Shown here: one piece after another, positions 6,372 to 11,112 of the stretch
Layout of the letters: every line of letters starts with the position of its first letter
Numbering within the stretch: position 1 is the stretch's first letter
From: DAITBA01 sp036824005
GTDB taxonomy: Bacteria; Pseudomonadota; Gammaproteobacteria; Burkholderiales; Rhodocyclaceae
Reading direction: 5' to 3'
Assembly (NCBI GenBank): GCA_036824005.1
Contig: DAITBA010000039.1
Span: forward strand, 1 to 11,112
Length of the DNA stretch: 11,112 nt
Translations under genes and position numbers: made by a program
Notes under the pieces: generated by a model
The model's database searches: none
Seen by the model: only the letters and a program-made list of their open reading frames with translations
What the model was told of the DNA's origin: nothing

Positions 6372-9300
6372 ATGTTCAAGTGGTTACTCGACAACAGCCT
6401 CGCCAACCGCCTGCTGGTGATCATCGCCAGCCTGGTGCTGATGGCCTATGGGGCATTTACGCTCATGCGCACGCCGGTGGACGTCTTCCCCGATCTGAAC
6501 AAGCCCACCGTCACCATCATGACCGAGGCGGGCGGCATGGCTCCCGAGGAAGTGGAGCAACTGATCACCTTCCCGCTGGAAACGACCATGAACGGCCTGC
6601 CCGGCGTGGAAGCGGTGCGCTCGGTTTCCAGTGCGGGACTTTCGTTCATCTATGTCACCTTCGATTGGAGTACGGAGATTTTCCGGGCGCGGCAGATGGT
6701 GTCAGAACGGCTGTCGGCGATGGAGGAAGGCTTGCCGGAAGGTGCGATTCCTCGCATGGGGCCGATCAGCTCGGTGATGGGCGAGATCATGCAAATCGCT
6801 ATTCCGATCGATACCAACAAGATCTCGCCGATGGTGGTGCGTGAATACGCCGACTGGGTCTTGCGTCCGCGCCTGATGGCGATTCCCGGCGTCGCGCAGG
6901 TGATTCCCATCGGGGGCGAGGTGCGTCAGTTCCAGGTGCAGCCGGATACCGTGCGCATGGCTGAACTGGGTATTACCCACGATCAGCTGGATGCCGCGCT
7001 CAAAGGGTTTTCCTCGAACACGTCGGGAGGATTCCTGGAGATCAATGGTCGTGAGTATTTGATCCGTAACCTGGGCAGAACCTCGCGACTCGACGATCTC
7101 AAGAATCTGGCACTCACGGCCAAGGTGGGGCCACAAGGTGGGCAGCCCATCCTGCTGCGCCAGATCGCCGATGTGACTTTCGCACCGGCCTTGAAGCGAG
7201 GCGACGCGGGATTCGAGGGTAAGCCGGCAGTCATTCTCGGCATCCAGAAGCAGCCGACGGCCGACACGATCGCCCTGACCCGATCGATCGAGTCGGCGCT
7301 GGAAGAAATGGGCAAGACTCTTCCGGCGGGCATGGAAGCGCCCAGGGTCACCTTCCGTCAGGCGAGTTTTATCGAGGCCTCGATCAACACTTTGCAAGGC
7401 AAGCTGATTGGCGCGTCGGTCTTCGTCGCCGCCATCCTGTTCTTCTTCCTGGGAACCTTGCGTCCGACGGTGATTGCCCTGACGGCGATTCCGGTGTCGA
7501 TCTTCATGACGGCGCTGGTGTTCAAGTATTTCGGGATGTCGATCAACACCATGACCCTCGGTGGTTTGGCCATCGCCATTGGCGGCCTAGTCGATGATGC
7601 GGTGGTCGGCGTGGAAAACGTGCTGCGGCGCCTGAAGGAAGACCGGGCTAAGCACGCTGATCATCGACTTCATCCGCTGGAGTTGGTAGGTCACGCCACG
7701 ATGGAAGTCCGCTCGGCGATTCTCTATGCGACGGTGATCATTGTCCTGGTGTTCCTGCCCTTGTTCGCCTTGCCAGGGATGGAGGGACGATTGTTCGTGC
7801 CGCTGGGCATTGCCTTCATCGTATCGACGCTGGCTTCGCTGGTGGTGTCGGTCACGATCACGCCGGTACTGGCCTTCTATCTGCTGCCGCGCATGAAGTC
7901 GCTGGACCACGGCGATACCCGTTTGCTGGCATGGATCAAGACTCGCTACCGCGATAGTTTGCAGGCAGTGCTGAATCGTCCCAAGGCCGCCCTGATCGGT
8001 GGCGCAGTAGCGGTGCTGGTTGCCGCCGTGGCTGTCCCATTCTTCCCAACGACCTTCCTGCCTCCCTTCAACGAGGGCACCTTGCTGGTCGGTATCCGCC
8101 TCAATCCTGGGGTGACGCTGGCCGAGTCATCGGCTCTGGCGAGACAGGCCGAAGTGCTGGTCAAGCAGGTTCCCGAAGTCGTACATGTCGGTCGTCGCAG
8201 TGGTCGCGCGGAACTCGACGAACATGCAGAGGGGGTTCATGTCAGCGAGCTCGACGTGGGACTCAAGCCAGCCTCTGAACTGACGCGTTCCATGGGTGAG
8301 ATTTCTGCGGACATTCGCTCTCGGTTGGTCAACCTGCCGGCTGCCATTGCCGTCGGTCAGCCAATCTCGCACCGGATCGACCACATGCTTTCGGGGGTGC
8401 GTTCGCAAATTGCGATCAAGATTTTCGGGGAAGATCTGGATACCTTGCGCGGACAGGCGGATGTGCTGCGGACGAAACTGGCAGCCATTCCGGGACTCGC
8501 CGACCTGGAAATCGAAAAGCAGGTGCTCTCGCCGCAAATCAAGGTCCGCATCGACTACGCGGCTGCCGCGCAATATGGCGTGCCAACGCCGCAGATTCTG
8601 GCCATGCTGCAAGGTTTGATAGAGGGAGAGAAGGCTGCGCAGATCGTCGAGGGCGGACGCCGCTTTGCTTTGGTCATGCGGCTGCCGGAGTCTTCGCGGA
8701 CGATCGAGGGGTTGGGGCGGATCCAATTCACTACGCCGCATGGCAGCGTGCCCTTGTCCCGGATCGCCACCATCGAGGACAGCGACGGCCCCAACCAGAT
8801 CAGCCGCGACGGTGGTAAACGCCGCATCGTGCTCTCAGCCAATGCCCAAGGGCGCGCACTGTCCGAAATCGTCGCGGACATCCGCAAGGTGGTTGCCGAG
8901 ACGAAGATGCCCGAGGGCTATTTCGTGACGCTGGGCGGCCAGTTCCAGGCGCAAGAGGAGGCCTCGAAACTGGTTGGCCTGCTGTCCATCGTGTCGCTGA
9001 CGCTGATGTTCGTGACGCTCTACAGCCGTTACAAGTCGGCCACCTTGTCGGCGCTGATCATGGCCAATATTCCCCTGGCGCTGGTTGGTGCGGTCATCGG
9101 CTTGTGGATTTCCGGACAGCCACTGTCGGTTGCCGCGCTAGTCGGCTTTATCACCCTAGCCGGCATCTCCGTGCGAAACGGCATCCTCAAGGTCAGCCAC
9201 TACATCAACCTGATGCGCATGGAAGGCGAAGACTTTGACCACAAGATGATTCTGCGTGGTTCGCTCGAACGTCTGTCGCCGGTCTTGATGACGGCGCTGG

Positions 9301-9503
9301 TCACGGCCTTCGCGCTGGCGCCCTTACTGTTCGAAGCTGAGCGGCCCGGCACCGAGATTCTTCATCCGGTGGCTGTGGTGATCTTTTCAGGTCTTATCAG
9401 TTCCACGCTGCTGGACACTTTTCTTACCCCAGCGCTGTTCTGGATGTTTGGCCGCAAGGATACCGAACGCTTGATGTCCAGTACTGAACGGGAAGCCCTC
9501 TGA
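6372..9503 (+). CDS. czcA: CzcA-like heavy-metal RND efflux pump (HME family)
   Basis: Inner-membrane proton-driven RND transporter of the heavy-metal efflux family, 1043 residues (full length). It has the expected twelve-helix plan: helix 1 about 11-31; a large periplasmic loop with PVDVFPDLNKPTV (35-47) and EEVEQLITFPLE (59-70); helices 2-6 about 343-505; helix 7 about 538-556; a second periplasmic loop; and helices 8-12 about 865-1027. In helix 4 the proton-relay region reads GGLVDDAVVGVEN (404-416), giving D408, D409 and E415. The first Asp of classical CzcA (D402) is A402 here. The CusA methionine triad is replaced (G574, V624, H671 by manual alignment), arguing against Cu/Ag. Divalent export is likely, but the exact metal is unknown. 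It starts 9 bp after czcB, with AAGGGG (6361-6366) before the ATG. Confidence 0.95.
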   Translation: MFKWLLDNSLANRLLVIIASLVLMAYGAFTLMRTPVDVFPDLNKPTVTIMTEAGGMAPEEVEQLITFPLETTMNGLPGVEAVRSVSSAGLSFIYVTFDWSTEIFRARQMVSERLSAMEEGLPEGAIPRMGPISSVMGEIMQIAIPIDTNKISPMVVREYADWVLRPRLMAIPGVAQVIPIGGEVRQFQVQPDTVRMAELGITHDQLDAALKGFSSNTSGGFLEINGREYLIRNLGRTSRLDDLKNLALTAKVGPQGGQPILLRQIADVTFAPALKRGDAGFEGKPAVILGIQKQPTADTIALTRSIESALEEMGKTLPAGMEAPRVTFRQASFIEASINTLQGKLIGASVFVAAILFFFLGTLRPTVIALTAIPVSIFMTALVFKYFGMSINTMTLGGLAIAIGGLVDDAVVGVENVLRRLKEDRAKHADHRLHPLELVGHATMEVRSAILYATVIIVLVFLPLFALPGMEGRLFVPLGIAFIVSTLASLVVSVTITPVLAFYLLPRMKSLDHGDTRLLAWIKTRYRDSLQAVLNRPKAALIGGAVAVLVAAVAVPFFPTTFLPPFNEGTLLVGIRLNPGVTLAESSALARQAEVLVKQVPEVVHVGRRSGRAELDEHAEGVHVSELDVGLKPASELTRSMGEISADIRSRLVNLPAAIAVGQPISHRIDHMLSGVRSQIAIKIFGEDLDTLRGQADVLRTKLAAIPGLADLEIEKQVLSPQIKVRIDYAAAAQYGVPTPQILAMLQGLIEGEKAAQIVEGGRRFALVMRLPESSRTIEGLGRIQFTTPHGSVPLSRIATIEDSDGPNQISRDGGKRRIVLSANAQGRALSEIVADIRKVVAETKMPEGYFVTLGGQFQAQEEASKLVGLLSIVSLTLMFVTLYSRYKSATLSALIMANIPLALVGAVIGLWISGQPLSVAALVGFITLAGISVRNGILKVSHYINLMRMEGEDFDHKMILRGSLERLSPVLMTALVTAFALAPLLFEAERPGTEILHPVAVVIFSGLISSTLLDTFLTPALFWMFGRKDTERLMSSTEREAL

Positions 9504-9535
9504 CTTTTTCTACTGACACGACGAAAGGAAGCAAC

Positions 9536-9922
9536 ATGAAAGCAATCCACTTGATGACTGCCCTGTTCATCACCTCCACTGGCGCAGCATTTGCTGCCGA
9601 TGGCCATGATCACGGGCACGAACACAAACCCCTGCATGGCGGGATCGTGACCGAGGTCAAGGATATGGACTATGAACTTGTCGCCAAGCCCGATACGTTG
9701 CAGATCCATCTGCGCGACCACGGCAAAGCAGTGGATGTCTCCAAGGCCAGCGCCAAGGTGACGTTGCTGGCTGGATCCGAGAAGCAGGAGGTTGAACTCA
9801 AACCGGCTGGCGAGAAGTTGGAAGCCAAGGGCGTCTTCAAGGTGACGGCGGGAACTAAGGCGGTCGCACTGGTGAGCCTTCCCGGAAAATCCCCAGCCAC
9901 AGCGCGCTTTGTATTGAAGTAA
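9536..9922 (+). CDS. Small His-rich periplasmic protein with GHDHG motif
   Basis: Exported protein of 128 residues with no recognised name. A signal peptide (1-20, ending AAFA) is followed by ADGHDHGHEHKPLHGG (21-36), a dense histidine stretch that could bind Zn, Cd, Co, Ni or Cu ions. The rest looks like one all-beta domain (about 36-128: GIVTEVKDMDYELVAK, LQIHLRDHGKAVDV, AKVTLLAGSEKQEVEL, ARFVLK), with H58 and H62 in the middle. Similar HGG-EV-YELV domains occur next to or within metal-efflux adaptors, so a periplasmic metal-binding or adaptor-accessory role is plausible but inferred. It follows the RND pump by 32 bp, with AAAGGA (9524-9529) at 6-bp spacing. There is no cysteine or membrane anchor. 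It shares its N-terminal motif with the 186-residue protein and the adaptor. Confidence 0.87.
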   Translation: MKAIHLMTALFITSTGAAFAADGHDHGHEHKPLHGGIVTEVKDMDYELVAKPDTLQIHLRDHGKAVDVSKASAKVTLLAGSEKQEVELKPAGEKLEAKGVFKVTAGTKAVALVSLPGKSPATARFVLK

Positions 9923-9946
9923 CGCGCAAGCATGAAGGAAATGACC

Positions 9947-10318
9947 ATGAATCCGAAACTGATCCTCTTGGCAGCCAGCACAATTGTCCTGGCTGCCTGC
10001 ACGTCGACCGGGACGATGAAAACCGAGACTGACACCCTCTCTGCAATAGTCACACGGAATCTGTTTGGCCCAGACAAAATCGAAGTGACCTTAAATGGCA
10101 AGGTTTATCGGGGCGACTGGAAAATAGGGCCGCCTTCAAAAGAACAAACCCAGGGTGAGACATTTCGACATCGACAACATATGCATTCAGCGAAAAGCGT
10201 TCTGAAGACGGATGGTGGATCAGAAATGGTGTGTCAGTGGAAGACCCATCTCTATGCTGCGGATGGCAGTTGTGCGGTTGACGGACGGGAGTATCCGTTG
10301 AGTCTGAGGCAACAATAA
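9947..10318 (+). CDS. Small lipoprotein of unknown function (first of a tandem pair)
   Basis: Predicted lipoprotein of 123 residues, family not recognised. The lipobox is LAAC, with the lipidated Cys at residue 18 followed by Thr, which favours the outer membrane. The mature part has a beta-like region (about 42-58, DKIEVTLNGKVYRGDW), a basic and His-rich segment RHRQHMHSAK (74-83), and a Cys pair, C96 and C109, that could form a disulfide in the periplasm. The start at 9947 was chosen over 9932 because AAGGA (9935-9939) lies 7 bp upstream and the signal peptide begins there. It lies 24 bp after the His-rich protein and 11 bp before the second lipoprotein, with which it shares a C-terminal pattern. 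The GC content is about 50%, lower than the efflux genes. A link to metal resistance rests on position only. Confidence 0.8.
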   Translation: MNPKLILLAASTIVLAACTSTGTMKTETDTLSAIVTRNLFGPDKIEVTLNGKVYRGDWKIGPPSKEQTQGETFRHRQHMHSAKSVLKTDGGSEMVCQWKTHLYAADGSCAVDGREYPLSLRQQ

Positions 10319-10329
10319 AGGAGATTTGA

Positions 10330-10764
10330 ATGGCCGTACTTGTCAGAGCATTGTTGATTGGTTTTTCAGTTTCTGCACTGGCCGGGTGTGCCGGCCATTC
10401 TCATCAACTTCTCGACGCCAGAAGCGAAGGTGTGGTGATTGGCTCCTTCTCGCACGAGGGTAATGCTGAGCCCAGCATGGTGGTGGAATTTGAAGGCCAG
10501 CAATACTCATCACGCAGATTCACTATTGATCGGAGCCAGAACTTGGCAGATCTCAAGAAACAACTTGGGGGCAGTAGTAGCAAGCATTATCAACGAGTGG
10601 CGTCAGGGTTGGATAATGACCATTTCGTCTACTCGGCAAAGCCGATACTTCAACGCCTCGACGGCAAGACAATGCAGTGCTCTCTTGCTTGGCGATCCGG
10701 CCAAAAGCCCGCAGGCGTTTGCATTACTGATGAAGCAAAAACATTGACGATCAGGTCCGAGTAA
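10330..10764 (+). CDS. Small lipoprotein of unknown function (second of a tandem pair)
   Basis: Predicted lipoprotein of 144 residues, family not recognised. The signal peptide ends in lipobox LAGC, with the lipidated Cys at residue 20 followed by Ala (outer-membrane type), then AGHSH with two histidines. The mature part contains SMVVEFEGQQYSSRRF (49-64), a polar linker with SSSKHYQ (82-88), then SAKPILQRLDGKTMQC (102-117) and a second Cys at 131. The Cys pair and the SAK-DG-M-C-G-C order match the first lipoprotein. It has an excellent ribosome binding site, AAGGAG (10318-10323), at 6-bp spacing, overlapping the preceding stop region. GC is about 43% in sampled stretches, well below the efflux genes. 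No clear terminator follows it. Confidence 0.8.
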   Translation: MAVLVRALLIGFSVSALAGCAGHSHQLLDARSEGVVIGSFSHEGNAEPSMVVEFEGQQYSSRRFTIDRSQNLADLKKQLGGSSSKHYQRVASGLDNDHFVYSAKPILQRLDGKTMQCSLAWRSGQKPAGVCITDEAKTLTIRSE

Positions 10765-10873
10765 TGCAAAGCGGGCAAGCGTACTGATTATGATTATGGC
10801 TTTAGGAAGTTCAAGACGCTTCTGAATTGAACGGCAGATAACCGGCGTATTCCCGCCCGACACAGTCCTCGGA

Positions 10874-10958
10874 CCCACAGTCGGCTCAGGCCGATGACCT
10901 ATCCGTGGGCGGTTGGCTGGAGCGGCTGTTTGGCTCCGGAACCTGCCGTTGAACCGCC
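10874..10958. other. Convergent intergenic region with nested inverted repeats
   Basis: The 229-bp gap between the last lipoprotein and the convergent partial gene shows two nested stem sets. The first is CCCAC/GTGGG (10874-10878, 10905-10909), enclosing TCGG/CCGA (10881-10884, 10891-10894). The second is GGCGGTT/AACCGCC (10908-10914, 10952-10958), enclosing GGAGC/GCTCC (10919-10923, 10933-10937). There is no T-run, so a normal terminator is not supported. No convincing gene is seen here. Confidence 0.35.
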
Positions 10959-10993
10959 GAGGCAACAAGGTGCAGCGGGGCGCGAGCCGTAGA

Positions 10994-11112
10994 TCATTCT
11001 TCAGCCGCGAGCACCATGGCTTGCATCTGCTCGCCCCAGCCGTTGGGCCAGGGGCGGCGCATTACCTGCTCCAGCAAAATGTCGGGCGCACCCACCAGCC
11101 GTTCGATGACCT
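10994..11112 (-). CDS. C-terminal end of an unknown protein (partial)
   Basis: A reading frame enters from the right edge on the minus strand and ends at a TGA (10994-10996), giving 38 visible residues. It reads VIERLVGAPDILL then EQVMRRPWPNGWGEQMQ and ends VLAAEE. The composition is protein-like, and the frame has a clear stop where the other two minus frames look non-coding. The family is not recognised. It converges on the metal operon and probably marks the end of the resistance cluster. Most of the gene lies outside the window. Confidence 0.5.
   Translation of the reverse strand, partial: VIERLVGAPDILLEQVMRRPWPNGWGEQMQAMVLAAEE

Noticed and set aside
6702..7397. Minus-strand open frame of 231 codons opposite the RND pump gene
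   Set aside because: It lies wholly inside a conserved RND gene, with no ribosome binding site or domain.
10603..10968. Minus-strand open frame of 121 codons overlapping the end of the second lipoprotein
   Set aside because: It overlaps a gene with a clear lipobox and ribosome binding site. Its sequence is basic and low in recognisable structure, so it is treated as non-coding.
31..10972. Possible direct repeat near both ends (GGCAACAA at about 38-45 and 10962-10969)
   Set aside because: Only about eight bases match, which is expected by chance in 11 kb, and no mobile-element genes support attachment sites.

Overview
This is a heavy-metal resistance region of about 60% GC, probably from a beta- or gammaproteobacterium. 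It could sit on a plasmid, genomic island or chromosomal resistance cluster, but no integrase, transposase, replication or conjugation gene is recognisable. The taxonomic guess rests on the protein families (CadR/PbrR, CadA, CzcI, CzcCBA), the GC content and the three-component RND layout of diderm bacteria. It is not a species assignment.

Layout: a MerR-family Cd/Pb/Zn-type regulator (minus strand, 89-544) is divergent from a long plus-strand series. Between them lies a textbook MerR-type promoter (609-639) with a 19-bp spacer and an imperfect dyad. The plus strand then runs: a P1B-2 Zn/Cd/Pb ATPase (649-2892), a CzcI-like secreted protein (2910-3263), a structured 149-bp gap, a CzcC-like outer-membrane factor (3413-4678), a 186-residue exported, membrane-anchored protein (4696-5256), a CzcB-like adaptor (5253-6362), a CzcA-like RND pump (6372-9503), a 128-residue His-rich periplasmic protein (9536-9922) and two small lipoproteins (9947-10318 and 10330-10764). 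Except for the czcI-czcC gap, neighbours overlap or lie 32 bp or less apart, so a single long operon is plausible. A convergent partial gene of unknown function enters at the right edge (10994-11112).

Likely joint function (inference): CadA moves soft divalent cations from cytoplasm to periplasm, and the CzcCBA-like complex carries them across the outer membrane. The exported His-rich proteins may bind or pass metal in the periplasm. The only regulator visible is the MerR protein. No CzcRS two-component system, CzcD or CzcE is visible.

The most unusual points are: (a) three separate exported proteins of the operon share a GHDHG motif just after the signal peptide; (b) the RND pump has Ala, not Asp, at the position of the first essential Asp of classical CzcA, plus an extra Asp, and lacks the CusA methionine triad, so its substrate is open; (c) the czcI-czcC gap can form alternative hairpins with the czcI stop codon in a loop; (d) two tandem lipoproteins look like diverged paralogues and are poorer in GC than the rest; (e) cadA and czcI both look nearly leaderless.
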